A stretch of DNA of 64,000 nucleotides from an uncultured Pseudomonadota bacterium (GCA_903884105.1 CAISDJ010000089.1:40969-104968); one strand, 5' to 3'; shown: positions 34,761-45,053, numbered from the stretch's first letter. Program-made: numbers and translations. The notes: generated from the sequence alone by a model not told the origin.

Positions 34761-36377
34761 ATGGCCCACAAGCAACTGCTGTTCCAGTCCGCGGCTCGCG
34801 AAAAGGTGCTGCGCGGCGCCACGCAGCTCGCGGATGCCGTGCGGATCACGCTCGGGCCGAAATCCAAGTCGGTGCTGATCCAGAAAGCGTGGGGCCCGCC
34901 GCTGGTCTGCAATGACGGCGTGACCATTGCGAAGGAGTTGAGCCTCAAGGATCCGGAGGAGAACCTCGGCGCACAGATGCTGCGGCAGGCTGCCGAAAGG
35001 ACCGGGGACGTTGTCGGTGACGGGACCAGTACCTCGACTATCCTCGCCCACGCGATCTTCGCGGACGGCGTGCGCAACGTTACCGCAGGAGCGAGCGCCA
35101 TCGACCTCAAGCGCGGGCTGGATCGCGGCCTGAAGGGCGCTGTCGAGGCGCTGAAGACGCTCTCCAGAACCGTGCAGACCCGCAAGGAGAAGGCGCAGGT
35201 CGCGACGATCTCGGCACATAACGACGAGAGTATCGGCGAACTGGTCGCCGACGCCATGGAGAAAGTCGGCGGCGAGGGCGTCATTACGGTCGAGGAGTCC
35301 AAGACGACGGAGACGCTGCTCGAAGTGGTCGAAGGCATGCAGTTCGACCGCGGCTATCTCTCGCCCTACTTCGTGACGGACACCGAGAAGATGGAGGTGG
35401 TCCTCGAAGACGCCTTCGTACTGCTCACCGATCGCAAGATCAGCATCATGAAGGACATGATCTCGCTGCTCGAGCAGGTCGCCAAGACGGGCAGGCCGAT
35501 TCTGGTTGTCGCGGAAGACATCGAGGGCGAAGCGCTCGCGACGCTGATCGTGAACCGCATTCGCGGCGTACTGAAGAGCGCGGCCGTCAAGGCGCCCGGA
35601 TTCGGCGACCGGCGCAAGGCCATGCTCGAGGACATGGCGGTCATGACGGGCGGCGAGCTGGTCTCCGAAGAACTCGGCATCAAGCTCGAGGACATCCAGC
35701 TTGAACGCCTCGGGCGCGCCAAGCGGGTCGTGGTCGACAAGGATTCGACGACGATCATCGGTGGCGCCGGCGATCCGGCGGCCATCAAGTCGCGGCTGGC
35801 ACAGATCCGCCGCGAAATCGACAAGGCCACCAGCACCTACGACAAGGAGAAACTGGAGGAACGTCTCGCGAAGCTGTCAGGTGGCGTGGCGGTGATCCGT
35901 GTCGGCGCGCCGTCCGAATCGGAGATGAAGGCGCGGAAGGATGCGCTCGACGATGCCATCAGCGCCACCAAGGCTGCGGTCGCCGAGGGGATCGTGCCGG
36001 GAGGAGGCCTCGCGCTGCTCAAGTGCGTAGCTGCCGTCACCAGCCTCGAGGCGACCTGTGACGGAGATGAACGCACCGGCGTGCAGATCCTCAAGCGTTC
36101 GCTGGAGGCACCGGCGCGGCAGATCGCAGTCAACTCGGCAGTCGATGGCGGGGTCGTCGTGAATCGCATGGCGGAGGCGGCCGGCAACATCGGCTTCGAC
36201 GCTGCCCAGAACCGCTACGTCGACCTGTTCGAGGCGGGCATCATCGACCCGACCAAAGTGGTACGCGTCGCGCTCGAGAATGCCGTATCGGTAGCCAGTG
36301 TCCTGCTGTTGACGGAAGCAACCATGACCGACATTCCCGAAGAGAAGAAAGCGCCGCCACCGGAAATGCCGCTCTAG
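34761..36377 (+). CDS. groEL: GroEL-type chaperonin without GGM tail
   Basis: A 538-residue group I chaperonin with intact ATP-site blocks: [40 protein letters not shown] and [10 protein letters not shown]. Two things set it apart from the housekeeping GroEL. The usual C-terminal GGMGGMGGMDF tail is replaced by [12 protein letters not shown], and no groES lies beside it. Substitutions at otherwise conserved sites ([16 protein letters not shown] instead of the NVVLEKSFGAP block) also indicate an accessory paralogue. It would fold stress-related clients with a GroES supplied from elsewhere. The start is at ATG 34761; the frame is open far upstream over polX but without family support. Confidence 0.9.
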   Translation: MAHKQLLFQSAAREKVLRGATQLADAVRITLGPKSKSVLIQKAWGPPLVCNDGVTIAKELSLKDPEENLGAQMLRQAAERTGDVVGDGTSTSTILAHAIFADGVRNVTAGASAIDLKRGLDRGLKGAVEALKTLSRTVQTRKEKAQVATISAHNDESIGELVADAMEKVGGEGVITVEESKTTETLLEVVEGMQFDRGYLSPYFVTDTEKMEVVLEDAFVLLTDRKISIMKDMISLLEQVAKTGRPILVVAEDIEGEALATLIVNRIRGVLKSAAVKAPGFGDRRKAMLEDMAVMTGGELVSEELGIKLEDIQLERLGRAKRVVVDKDSTTIIGGAGDPAAIKSRLAQIRREIDKATSTYDKEKLEERLAKLSGGVAVIRVGAPSESEMKARKDALDDAISATKAAVAEGIVPGGGLALLKCVAAVTSLEATCDGDERTGVQILKRSLEAPARQIAVNSAVDGGVVVNRMAEAAGNIGFDAAQNRYVDLFEAGIIDPTKVVRVALENAVSVASVLLLTEATMTDIPEEKKAPPPEMPL

Positions 36378-36459
36378 CGGATCTGCCCCGCGCGTCCGTG
36401 ACCGACGAGGCTCAGGTCGATCCCGCGGGCGATCAAGGATGACTGGCCCTCGCGCCGGC

Positions 36460-37674
36460 TCAACGGCGCTCGGTCAACCGGATTCCGTCGGTGATGCGGT
36501 CGCTCGGGTGCAGGACGATACGCTCACCGGGCTCAAGACCGGATACGACCTCCGCTTCGAAGCCGCTTTGCTTGCCGATTTCCACTTTCCGCAGCGCAGC
36601 CCGAGCCCCGTCTGCGACGAACACCGCCCAGCTCTCGCCCGAATGGAACAACGACGCGAGCGGCACGCGCAGCACGTCGTCCGCGGACCAGAGCACGATG
36701 CTGGGCTCCACGCGATACCCGTGGCCCAGGCGCGTCCATTCGGCACGCGGCGAGGTGATGTCAACGATCACGTTGACCCGCTGCTCCTCGATTCCGAGTG
36801 CAGAGACCTTCGTGAAGCCGTAAGGCTCGACGCGCTTCACGACGCCCTCGAGCGCCGTGTCGCCGCCCCAGGCCTCGATGAGGACCCTCTGCCCCGCCTT
36901 TACCTGGACGGCAGCTGCCGACAGCAGGTCCACCACGATCTCCAGCTGCTCGGGATCGCCGATCTCGATCAGCGGTGCGCCTGATGCGACGACGCCCGCG
37001 CTTTCGGTGACGATGCGCAGCACAGACCCGTTCACGGGAGAGCGGACAACGACGCACTCACAGTCGTCCTGCTTGCGGCGCCCCAGGGAGGGCGATATGC
37101 GCAGTCGCGCGCGGACCTGCTCGTACTCGGCATTGTGCATTGTCAGGTTGGCCCTCGCTTCCGCCACCGCTGCTGCCGCCGTCTCCGCCGAGCGATCAGC
37201 TGCTTCCACGGCGCTTGTGGCGACCAGCTTGCGCTCCGCCAGCGCCCGCACGCGTTTCTGTTCCGCAGCGGCAAAGCGGTTCTCCGCCTCGGCCCGGGCC
37301 AGCTGTGCCTGCGCCAGCGTGCGAGCTGCTGCTGCGGCCTCCAATGCGGCTCGCACTTCCGCATCGGCACGGACGTCAAGGAACGCCGGGTCTGCCGGCT
37401 CGATACGGGCAACAGCCGTCTTGCCCGCCTCGACGCGATCACCGACCTCGAGTTCGACGCGCTGCATCCAGCCGGCCACGGGGGCGGACACCACCACCAG
37501 ATCGCGGACGCGGGTTTCGCCTTCGTCGCTGACGGTGACCTGCAACGGGCCGCGCTCCGCCGTCACCAGATCCACCGACACGGGCGTCGGTCGCAACAGC
37601 CACGCCAGCGCCAATACGAGTGCGCCACCGAGGGGAGCCCAGAAGATAAGGCGGCGTCGCGTGGCGGCATCCAT
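36460..37674 (-). CDS. HlyD/MacA-type periplasmic adaptor protein
   Basis: A 404-residue membrane fusion protein. A single N-terminal anchor (about residues 9-28) precedes a lipoyl half-motif (VVSAPVAGWMQRVELEVGDRV), a long coiled-coil hairpin rich in Ala/Glu/Arg (about 85-175), the second lipoyl half (VRSPVNGSVLRIV) and a beta-barrel domain. It would link an inner-membrane ABC exporter to an outer-membrane channel. It begins 3 bases after the stop of the permease gene, completing an ATPase-permease-adaptor operon. No TolC-like gene is present in the window. Confidence 0.87.
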   Translation of the reverse strand: MDAATRRRLIFWAPLGGALVLALAWLLRPTPVSVDLVTAERGPLQVTVSDEGETRVRDLVVVSAPVAGWMQRVELEVGDRVEAGKTAVARIEPADPAFLDVRADAEVRAALEAAAAARTLAQAQLARAEAENRFAAAEQKRVRALAERKLVATSAVEAADRSAETAAAAVAEARANLTMHNAEYEQVRARLRISPSLGRRKQDDCECVVVRSPVNGSVLRIVTESAGVVASGAPLIEIGDPEQLEIVVDLLSAAAVQVKAGQRVLIEAWGGDTALEGVVKRVEPYGFTKVSALGIEEQRVNVIVDITSPRAEWTRLGHGYRVEPSIVLWSADDVLRVPLASLFHSGESWAVFVADGARAALRKVEIGKQSGFEAEVVSGLEPGERIVLHPSDRITDGIRLTERR

Positions 37675-37677
37675 CGA

Positions 37678-40041
37678 TTACTCCCGGGTCTTCAGTACCG
37701 CGATCAGGTCCAGTCTATCGAGACGGCGGCGAACAATCATCGCCGAGACCACGGCAGCCGCGAGACCGATCAACATTGCCAGGCCATAGGTCGAGTTGTC
37801 GATCACCAGCGGAATGCGATACAGCTCCGTCTCGAGACCACGAACCAGGAAGCCGGCCAGGCCAAAGCCGAGCACGCAGCCGAGAGGCAGGGCGGCAAGG
37901 GTGAGCAGGCCGAGTTCGCCGAGCAGGCAGTACGAGATTTCCCCGCGCGTGAACCCGAGCACGCGCAGCGTGGCGAATTCCCGGCCCCTTTCCGCCAGCG
38001 CGATGCGGGCAGCGTTGTAGGTGACGCCGAAAGCCAGCGTGCACGAGAAGACGATGAAGAACCGGACGAAGATCAGGATGGTATCCGCCATCGTCTCGTC
38101 GAACATCACGAGCGCGACATCCTTCAGCGTCACGGCGCCGATGTGCGGCAGGCGCTTGAGGGCCTTGAACAACTCATCGCGCCGGGTGGGGTCGGTAAGC
38201 AGGTTGACCGTCGTGACGCTGGGCCGCTCCTTGAGCAGGCGTGACAGCGCGTTGCTTTCCATGTACGCCGGCGAGCCGATATAGGTCTCGAATACGCCGG
38301 CCACGGGCACCTGGACAGTCGGGCGGCGGCCTTCGAGGACCTCGACGGTAACCAGGTCGCCGGGCTTCACGGCGAGCATCGTTGCCAGCATGGTCGAGAT
38401 CACGAGGCCCTCGGGTGGCAGGTCGATGCCGTGCCCCGACACGTCATACACGCGGTACAGGTTCTGGTGCGCGGGCACACCCTGGATCGCCTCGCGCTGT
38501 TCGCGCTGCCCGACCCGCAGTTTTGCCGGCACGGCCCGCAGTGGTTCGACCGCGCGCACCCCCGGCAGCGTGGCCAATGCGCGCACGGCTTCGCTTGAGC
38601 GTACGCTGACGAAGCTCACGACGACGTCCTGCAATTGCGCCTGGCGGAAGTAGATCTCCTTGATCCGGTCGATGGCGTCGAGCCATTGCATCGACGTCAC
38701 CAGCACCGCAACGGCCATGCCGATCCCGAAGCTCGTGATGAGGGACCGGCCGGGCCAGCGCCCGATCTGCCTCAGGATGATCCGTGTCGGTTGATCGAGC
38801 GCGGCCGACAGGCGGCTGCCTGACAGCAGCGCACGCCGGAACAGGGGGGGCGCGGGTGGGCGCATCGCCTCGGCGGGAGGCAACGCGGCGGCCTGGCGGA
38901 CCGCGCCGATCGCCCCTGACAGCGCCGCACCCAGGCTCGCGACCGCACCAATCGCGAACGCCTTCGGCCCCGGGTTGAACAGCAGGAACGGAAAGTGGAA
39001 GAAGTCCGCGTACAGGCCGGTCTGATAGCGCCCCAGCCAGTAGCCGATGAACCAGCCAAGGGCGATGCCCAGCGCCCCCACGGCGAGCACGAAGCGGATG
39101 TAGTGCCACGCGATATCAGCCTGCGTGTAACCGAATGCCTTGAGCAAGCCGATCTCGCTGCGCTCGACGGAGATGAGGCGCGCGAACAGCGTGTTGGTCA
39201 GGAAGGCGGCGACAGCAAGGAAGACGGCTGGCAGGAAGGTCGCCAGCGTCCGCTGCTCCGCAATCTCATTCATCAGGAACCAGTTCGAGATCTGGTCGGC
39301 GCGGGCGTAGGCCCCGGTACCGCCATAGCGCCTGAGCAATCCATCGACGCGATCAACGACCTCTTCGGCATCCGTGCCCGGCAGCAACGTCATGCTGACA
39401 TCGTTGAAGGCACCGTCGAGGTCGAACGCGCCCTGCATGGCTTCGTGCCCGAGCCACAGCACGCCGAATCGCGCGTCGTCCGGCATCAGGCCGCCCGGTG
39501 CGATTGCGTACACGTACTCAGGCGATAGCGCGATGCCGACGACGGTCAGTTCGCGCCAGCTCGTATTGAGTATTGCGCGGAACCTGTCACCCGGTTCGAG
39601 GTGCTGCGCCGTGGCGAATGGTTCAGACAGCACCACTTCATCGGCCGCGCCGGCCCGCGGCAGCCGGCCCGCGCGCAGCGACAACCGGTTGAGCTTTGCC
39701 GCCGTGCGCTCCGGCACCGACACCAGCTGCCCGATGACCGGCTCCGTGAAGCCCTCGATATCCAGGACGGCCGTGTGGACCACGCGGGTTTCCACGGTCT
39801 GCACGCCCGGAATCTTGGCAAGGCGCTCCGTCAGGTACTCGGGCGCCCGTTCCACCTGCGCAAACACCTGGCCGAACGATTGGCGCTCGTAGTACGCGTC
39901 GGTCGTCTCGAGCAGTGCATCGACCGTACTCAGCGACATCACCAGCACGGCCACGCCCGACGCCATGACCAGCGCGATCGACAGCACCTGGCCGCGCATG
40001 CGCCACAGTTCGCGCAGCAATTTCCGGTATAGCACCGGCAT
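37678..40041 (-). CDS. ABC exporter permease (FtsX/MacB-type, duplicated)
   Basis: A 787-residue inner-membrane permease made of two FtsX-like halves. Each half has membrane helices with a large periplasmic MacB-PCD-like domain between the first helix and the rest: helix near residue 20, helices near 260-390; then helices near 440-460 and 665-780. ERSEIGLLKAFGYT and ERGREFATLRVLGFTRGE are the duplicated coupling-helix motifs. It belongs with the ATPase whose stop it overlaps by 3 bases and with the adaptor downstream. The substrate could be a lipid, peptide or drug; lipoprotein-type export is also possible. Confidence 0.87.
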   Translation of the reverse strand: MPVLYRKLLRELWRMRGQVLSIALVMASGVAVLVMSLSTVDALLETTDAYYERQSFGQVFAQVERAPEYLTERLAKIPGVQTVETRVVHTAVLDIEGFTEPVIGQLVSVPERTAAKLNRLSLRAGRLPRAGAADEVVLSEPFATAQHLEPGDRFRAILNTSWRELTVVGIALSPEYVYAIAPGGLMPDDARFGVLWLGHEAMQGAFDLDGAFNDVSMTLLPGTDAEEVVDRVDGLLRRYGGTGAYARADQISNWFLMNEIAEQRTLATFLPAVFLAVAAFLTNTLFARLISVERSEIGLLKAFGYTQADIAWHYIRFVLAVGALGIALGWFIGYWLGRYQTGLYADFFHFPFLLFNPGPKAFAIGAVASLGAALSGAIGAVRQAAALPPAEAMRPPAPPLFRRALLSGSRLSAALDQPTRIILRQIGRWPGRSLITSFGIGMAVAVLVTSMQWLDAIDRIKEIYFRQAQLQDVVVSFVSVRSSEAVRALATLPGVRAVEPLRAVPAKLRVGQREQREAIQGVPAHQNLYRVYDVSGHGIDLPPEGLVISTMLATMLAVKPGDLVTVEVLEGRRPTVQVPVAGVFETYIGSPAYMESNALSRLLKERPSVTTVNLLTDPTRRDELFKALKRLPHIGAVTLKDVALVMFDETMADTILIFVRFFIVFSCTLAFGVTYNAARIALAERGREFATLRVLGFTRGEISYCLLGELGLLTLAALPLGCVLGFGLAGFLVRGLETELYRIPLVIDNSTYGLAMLIGLAAAVVSAMIVRRRLDRLDLIAVLKTRE

Positions 40042-40736
40042 CACCAAGTGAGCTCCTTTGCCGGCCGGCGTGTGGCGTTGCGCCGCTCGTGCGTGATCCG
40101 GCCATCGCCCATGACCAGCACGCGGTCCGCCATGTCGGCGATCACCGCGTTGTGCGTGATCAGCACCGTGGAGGTGCCGAGTTCGGCGTGAATCCTCTCG
40201 ATCGCCTCCAGCACCAGAATGCCTGTCTGGCTGTCGAGCGCGCCGGTGGGTTCGTCGCACAAGAGCAGGTCGGGCCGCTTGGCGATGGCACGGGCGATGG
40301 CGACGCGCTGCTGCTCGCCGCCTGACAGCTGCGCGGGGAAATGGTTGAGGCGCTCTCCCAGGCCCACCATGCGCAAGGCGTCTTCGGGTGGCATCGGATT
40401 GCGCGCGATCTCCGTGACCAGCTGGACGTTCTCCAGCGCCGTGAGGCTCGGGATCAGGTTATAGAACTGGAACACGAAGCCGACGTGTTCGCGGCGGTAG
40501 CGCGTCAGTGCTGCGTCGTCCGCGTGGGTCAGTTCGTGGTCCCTGAACCACGCCCGTCCGCTGGATGCCGTATCGAGCCCACCCAGGATGTTGAGCAGCG
40601 TCGACTTGCCACTGCCCGAGGGTCCGAGCAGGACGACCAGTTCCGCCGGGCGCAGCTCGAGGTCGACCTCGCGCAGCGCGTGGACGTCGATCTCTCCGGA
40701 TCGATAGACCTTGCTGAGCGACTGGGCACGCAACAT
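40041..40736 (-). CDS. ABC exporter ATP-binding protein (MacB/LolD-type)
   Basis: A 231-residue ABC ATPase: Walker [11 protein letters not shown]-loop [11 protein letters not shown], signature [14 protein letters not shown], Walker [13 protein letters not shown] and switch His in VLITHN. The short NLIPSL-type sequence fits the MacB/LolD/FtsE branch that drives mechanotransmission-type exporters. It is the first gene of the operon with the permease (4-base overlap) and adaptor; 63 bases separate it from the divergently placed end of the upstream kinase gene on the same strand. Confidence 0.92.
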   Translation of the reverse strand: MLRAQSLSKVYRSGEIDVHALREVDLELRPAELVVLLGPSGSGKSTLLNILGGLDTASSGRAWFRDHELTHADDAALTRYRREHVGFVFQFYNLIPSLTALENVQLVTEIARNPMPPEDALRMVGLGERLNHFPAQLSGGEQQRVAIARAIAKRPDLLLCDEPTGALDSQTGILVLEAIERIHAELGTSTVLITHNAVIADMADRVLVMGDGRITHERRNATRRPAKELTW

Positions 40737-40799
40737 GGGTAAGCCCTGCTTCAGGCGCGACGGCGTGGAAGGCCAATGACCGGCATGGGACGCGAGCGC

Positions 40800-42368
40800 T
40801 CAGATGTCATGAGCAACGCGGTCCACGCGACCGACGACGGACGGCACGGCATCGCCGTCGACGGTTCGTACGCGAACGACATGCGGTTGCTCCTGCCGGG
40901 AGAAGGCCGCCAGGTTCTTCAGTTGTTCCGCAAGTACGGCCGAGGTGGCGTCCGAAGGGTCCTGACCGACCTGCGCGCGATCTGCAATGCGTGCGGCCAG
41001 CTCCTCCATGCCGGCCTCGCAGGCCACGATCAGAAATCGCGTGCGCAAGCGCGCGGCCATGCCCTGGAACAGCTCGCGATCGGCTGCTTGCAGGAAGGCC
41101 GCATCAACGATGACGCTGCAGCCGGCACGCAAGCAGATCTCGGCGCTGTCCGCGAGGCGAGCGTAGACGCGGTGGCTCAAGTTCGACGTATAGATGCCTT
41201 GTCCCACTTCGGACTGCGCACTCCGCCCCAGCGCACCCGTCATTCTTTTCCGCTCCAGGTCCGAGCGGATTCGCAGTGCGGCGAGCGCCGGTACCAGCCG
41301 CTCGCTCATCCATGATTTCCCGGACCCGGAAACGCCGTGCATGATGAACAGCGAGGGCTGCGGCGGGTCGGTCAATCTCGCCGCGGTGCGGAGACGCTGC
41401 TGCAGGCGCTGCTGGAATTCGGCTGCGCGGGCAGGCATCTGCACCGCTGCATACGCATCGACCTTGGCTCGCACCAGTGCCCGATACACGGCATAGAAAG
41501 GCAAAACGCGGACACCCTCGTAGTCGCCGGTCGTCTCCAGATAGCGGCTGAGCAGGGTGAAGGCGAGGTCCGGCCGGTCGCGGCTTACCAGATCCATGAA
41601 CAGGAACGCGACATCGTTGATGACATCGATCCAGCGCAGGCCCGGATCGAACTCGATGCAGTCGAAGGGGATGAGCCGTCCGGCGATGCGGACGATGTTC
41701 GCGGCATGCAGGTCGCCGTGGCACTCGCGGATGAAGCCGGTTCGTTCCCGTTGCTGGAAGGTGCCTTCGAGCGCCTCCGCCGTGTGGCCGGTCCAGTCGA
41801 TGAGCCGGCCGAGGTGAGCCACCGATCCGGCGCGTTCGAGGTCCGCGTTCAACTGCCCGAGATTGCCAAAGACCGTTTCGAGCATCTTCGCGGTCCCGTC
41901 GAAGCTCCCGTTCCATGCAGCCGGACGCAGGCTCAGGTGAAAGCCGGCCAGCAACGCGCTGAGCGAGGCGATGTCGGTGACACTGACTGCGTGCGCAGCC
42001 AGCAAGGCCGGCAGCTCTACCTCAGGCGGGAACTGGCGCATCCGGACGGCGTATTCGACCGCAGGTCCGGTGCCGCCGATCGTCGGCTGTCCGTTCACGC
42101 GCGTGATCGCCACCACGTCCAGGTAGATCTCCGGCGCCAGCCGGCCGTTGAGGCGCAGCTCTTCCTCGCAATAGAAGTGTCTGAGCTCGAGCGTTGTCGC
42201 ATCGATGAAGTCAGCCTTGACCGGCTTCTTGATCTTGTACGCGTAGGGTCCGGTCAGGATCACCCACGAGATGTGGGTTTCCCGCAGTGCGATGGCGCCA
42301 GTGGGGTGCGGGAAGGCCGCCGCATGCAGCAGCTCGCTGATGTCGAACTCGACCCTTTCGGGATTCAT
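40800..42368 (-). CDS. Bifunctional APH-like kinase with P-loop kinase domain
   Basis: A 522-residue two-domain protein. Residues 1-330 form an APH-like fold (ATP Lys in PYAYKIKKPVKA; catalytic RECHGDLHAANIV; RLIPFDCIEFDPG). Residues 335-500 form an AAA/zeta-toxin-like P-loop kinase (FIMHGVSGSGKSWMSERL), with RSDLERKR as a likely lid/substrate segment. This architecture is common in proteobacterial stress and central loci; homologues are annotated only as bifunctional phosphotransferase/ATP-binding proteins. A separate kinase-only paralogue is at 29653-30720. It is divergent from ftsH, with a strong inverted repeat between them. Confidence 0.85.
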   Translation of the reverse strand: MNPERVEFDISELLHAAAFPHPTGAIALRETHISWVILTGPYAYKIKKPVKADFIDATTLELRHFYCEEELRLNGRLAPEIYLDVVAITRVNGQPTIGGTGPAVEYAVRMRQFPPEVELPALLAAHAVSVTDIASLSALLAGFHLSLRPAAWNGSFDGTAKMLETVFGNLGQLNADLERAGSVAHLGRLIDWTGHTAEALEGTFQQRERTGFIRECHGDLHAANIVRIAGRLIPFDCIEFDPGLRWIDVINDVAFLFMDLVSRDRPDLAFTLLSRYLETTGDYEGVRVLPFYAVYRALVRAKVDAYAAVQMPARAAEFQQRLQQRLRTAARLTDPPQPSLFIMHGVSGSGKSWMSERLVPALAALRIRSDLERKRMTGALGRSAQSEVGQGIYTSNLSHRVYARLADSAEICLRAGCSVIVDAAFLQAADRELFQGMAARLRTRFLIVACEAGMEELAARIADRAQVGQDPSDATSAVLAEQLKNLAAFSRQEQPHVVRVRTVDGDAVPSVVGRVDRVAHDI

Positions 42369-42371
42369 GTC

Positions 42372-42391
42372 GCCAGCATACGAGTGCTGGC
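42372..42391. promoter_or_regulatory. Inverted repeat between divergent kinase and ftsH genes
   Basis: GCCAGCA (42372-42378) and TGCTGGC (42385-42391) form a perfect 7-base inverted repeat around TACGAG, only 4 bases upstream of the kinase start and about 125 bases upstream of ftsH. It may be an operator or a hairpin in the kinase leader. A sigma-70-like TATACT lies at 42453-42458 on the ftsH side. Confidence 0.4.
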
Positions 42392-42516
42392 TGGCGGAGG
42401 GGAACGGGAATAGCCCTTATGTTTCGCGCTGAGTTTCTGCGAATACCCGTCCTATACTGTGCAAAAGGGGACTGGACTGCCCAGCGCTGCAACGTGATGA
42501 GCCGGAGAAGACTCGG

Positions 42517-44412
42517 TTGGCCGTGACGGAACCACGCCGGAAACTGCAAGTGACTTACCTCGCCTTGGCCCTCCTGGTCGGGCTGGCCGTGAACCTGTGG
42601 ATGGCGCGGTCGCAGTCGGTGCCGATCGACTATAGCGATTTCAAGGCGCTGGTCAGGAGCGGCCACGTGCACGAAGTGCAGATCGGGCCTGCGTCGATCG
42701 CGGGAAACGTTGACCTGGCCGATGCGCGCGCCGCACTGCCCGAGGCCACGCGGCAACGTCTGCCGCAGGAGGGTACCGGTGGCGAACTCCATTTTTCCAC
42801 GCTCAGGGTGGAGGATCCGGCCCTGATTGCCGATCTGGATTCCGCGCACGTGCGGTACGCCGCAGTGGCCGGCACCAACTGGTTGATGCAACTGTTGTCC
42901 TGGGTGGCGCCCGCTCTGATCTTCGTCGCCATCTGGACCTTTGCGCTGGGCCGGATGGGCAACAAGCAGATGGGCGACCTCGTCGGCATCGGCAAGAGCA
43001 AGGCCCGTGTCTATGTGCAGAAGAACATCGGCGTGACCTTCGCCGACGTCGAGGGCATCGACGAAGCGAAGGCGGAGCTGATGGAGGTCGTCGAGTTCCT
43101 GAAGACGCCTGAGCGCTACACGCGTCTCGGCGGACGCATCCCCAAGGGTGTGCTGATCGTCGGCGCTCCCGGCACCGGCAAGACCCTGCTGGCGAAGGCG
43201 GTGGCGGGCGAGGCGAACGTGCCGTTCCTGTCGATCAGCGGCTCGGAGTTCGTGGAAATGTTCGTGGGTGTCGGCGCTGCGCGGGTGCGCGACCTGTTCG
43301 ATCAGGCCGAGAAGCTCGCGCCGTGTATCATCTTCATCGACGAGCTCGATGCGCTCGGCAAGGCCCGCGGCGCCGGTGGCTTCGGCGGGCATGAGGAGCG
43401 CGAGCAGACGTTGAACCAGCTGCTGGTCGAGCTCGACGGCTTCGATACGAACAAGGGCGTCATCATCATGGCAGCCACCAACCGGCCGGAGATTCTCGAT
43501 CCGGCGCTGCTGCGCCCCGGCCGCTTCGATCGCAAGGTCGCCATCGACCGCCCGGACATTCGCGGCCGCGAACGCATCCTGAAGCTGCATGCCGGCAAGC
43601 TGGCGCTGGACCCGGACGTCAACCTCGCCGTCATCGCCGCGAAGACGCCGGGGTTCGCGGGCGCGGACCTGGCCAATATCGTCAATGAGGCGGCACTGCG
43701 TGCAGCGCGGCAAAACCAGAAGACCGTGACCCAGGCGGACTTCGATGCTGCCATCGATCGCGTAATCACGGGTCTCGAGAAGAAGAACCGGGTGATGAAC
43801 CCGAAGGAAAAGGAAACCGTCGCCTATCACGAGGCGGGCCACGCCCTGATCGCCGAGAAGCGGACGACAACCGACAAAGTGTCCAAGGTGTCGATCATTC
43901 CCCGCGGCATCGGTGCGCTGGGCTTCACGCAACAGTTGCCCACCGAAGACCGCTACCTGATGAAGCGCAGCGAGCTGCTGGACCGTCTGGACGTGCTGCT
44001 CGGCGGTCGCGTCGCGGAGCAGCTGGCGTTTGGAGAAGTCTCGACCGGCGCACAAAACGACCTGCAGCGAGCCACCGACCTCGCGCGGCATATGGTGACG
44101 CAGTACGGCATGGGGGAGACCCTGGGCCCGGCCGTGGTGGATACCCGCCCGGTCAATCCGTTCCTGGGGGAGGCCGGTATCGCGGTGCGAGGTGAGTGCA
44201 GTGAAGAAACGGCTCGCCAGATCGACGCCGAGGTGCGGCGACTCCTCAAGGATGCTGAAGACCGCGTGCGTGTAACGCTCGAGTCGGCTCGCGGCCAGCT
44301 TGAGGCACTCGCGCAGATGTTGCTTGAACATGAGACCGTGGAGCGCGAGACTCTGCTTGGGCTTCTCGTCGCGGGAGCGCCGCTGCAAGCACAACCGGGC
44401 AGAGGAACCTGA
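42517..44412 (+). CDS. ftsH: ATP-dependent zinc metalloprotease FtsH
   Basis: A 631-residue inner-membrane AAA protease that degrades damaged membrane and regulatory proteins. Two membrane helices (about residues 10-28 and 125-145) flank a short periplasmic part with [17 protein letters not shown]. The AAA module has [14 protein letters not shown] (Walker A), [11 protein letters not shown] (Walker B), and the SRH block [21 protein letters not shown]. The protease has [11 protein letters not shown] zinc ligands with a third acidic ligand downstream. The C-terminal part is shorter and more acidic than in E. coli FtsH. TTG 42517 fits a GGAGA ribosome site; GTG 42523 is the alternative. This is probably an accessory copy in a stress island. 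Confidence 0.92.
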   Translation: MAVTEPRRKLQVTYLALALLVGLAVNLWMARSQSVPIDYSDFKALVRSGHVHEVQIGPASIAGNVDLADARAALPEATRQRLPQEGTGGELHFSTLRVEDPALIADLDSAHVRYAAVAGTNWLMQLLSWVAPALIFVAIWTFALGRMGNKQMGDLVGIGKSKARVYVQKNIGVTFADVEGIDEAKAELMEVVEFLKTPERYTRLGGRIPKGVLIVGAPGTGKTLLAKAVAGEANVPFLSISGSEFVEMFVGVGAARVRDLFDQAEKLAPCIIFIDELDALGKARGAGGFGGHEEREQTLNQLLVELDGFDTNKGVIIMAATNRPEILDPALLRPGRFDRKVAIDRPDIRGRERILKLHAGKLALDPDVNLAVIAAKTPGFAGADLANIVNEAALRAARQNQKTVTQADFDAAIDRVITGLEKKNRVMNPKEKETVAYHEAGHALIAEKRTTTDKVSKVSIIPRGIGALGFTQQLPTEDRYLMKRSELLDRLDVLLGGRVAEQLAFGEVSTGAQNDLQRATDLARHMVTQYGMGETLGPAVVDTRPVNPFLGEAGIAVRGECSEETARQIDAEVRRLLKDAEDRVRVTLESARGQLEALAQMLLEHETVERETLLGLLVAGAPLQAQPGRGT

Positions 44413-44424
44413 TTCGTTGCGTCA

Positions 44425-44453
44425 AGGAACCTCTGATTGACCCAGAGGTTCCT
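44425..44453 (+). promoter_or_regulatory. Perfect 11-bp hairpin between ftsH and uspA
   Basis: AGGAACCTCTG (44425-44435) and CAGAGGTTCCT (44443-44453) are perfect inverted repeats with a 7-base loop. It follows the ftsH stop and precedes the UspA start at 44473. There is no T tract, so it may be an mRNA stability or processing element, or a weak terminator. Confidence 0.55.
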
Positions 44454-44472
44454 CAAAACAGGGGTGACATCG

Positions 44473-44928
44473 ATGTACAAGAACATTCTCGTTCCGGTAG
44501 ATGGCAGCGCCACGTCAAAGCGAGGCCTCGAAGAAGCCATGCGCCTCGCCAAGGCCGGCGGCGGAACGATTCGTCTCGTCCATGTGGTTGACGAGCTGGT
44601 GATGATCGACCCCGAAGTGCCTGTCTACTACCAGGCCATGATCGAATCGCTGCGCGAGAGCGGCAAGGCAACGCTCGCGAAGTCGGAAGCCGCGGTCAGT
44701 GCGCAGGGAATTCCGGTGCAGGCGATGCTGCTCGAGACGATGGGCATGCGCGCTGCAGACCTGATCGTCGAACAGGCCGCCCAATGGCCCGCAGACCTGA
44801 TCGTGATGGGCACGCACGGCCGCCACGGCCTGCGCCGGGTGGTTCTGGGCAGCGATGCCGAGCTCGTCATCAGACATACCAGCGTGCCAGTCATGCTGCT
44901 GCGTAGTAGTCAGTCGTCCAAACCATAG
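44473..44928 (+). CDS. Universal stress protein A (single domain)
   Basis: A 151-residue UspA-fold protein with the ATP-binding signature GTHGRHGLRRVVLGSDAELV (G-2x-G-9x-G-S), so it should bind ATP. UspA-type proteins accumulate in growth arrest and support survival under redox and starvation stress. It closely resembles the UspA at 63190-63651 in the last 50 residues. ATG 44473 follows a GGGGTGA site. It is downstream of ftsH and separated only by the hairpin, so the two may be co-transcribed. Confidence 0.9.
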   Translation: MYKNILVPVDGSATSKRGLEEAMRLAKAGGGTIRLVHVVDELVMIDPEVPVYYQAMIESLRESGKATLAKSEAAVSAQGIPVQAMLLETMGMRAADLIVEQAAQWPADLIVMGTHGRHGLRRVVLGSDAELVIRHTSVPVMLLRSSQSSKP

Positions 44929-45053
44929 ACGTCCCGTCCTCTCACCTGTCGAGCCGACAGACGCGTCATGCCAACTGCGACGCAGGCAAGCGCTTTCCTG
45001 TCGAGATGGGTGCAGCAGCTTGGGGCGTTTGACGGAGTACAGGCGCAATCACC

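Noticed and set aside
42211..44394. 727-codon open frame on the minus strand across ftsH
   Set aside because: It is antisense to a complete FtsH gene with all motifs; its histidine- and arginine-rich composition is typical of a shadow frame in GC-rich DNA.
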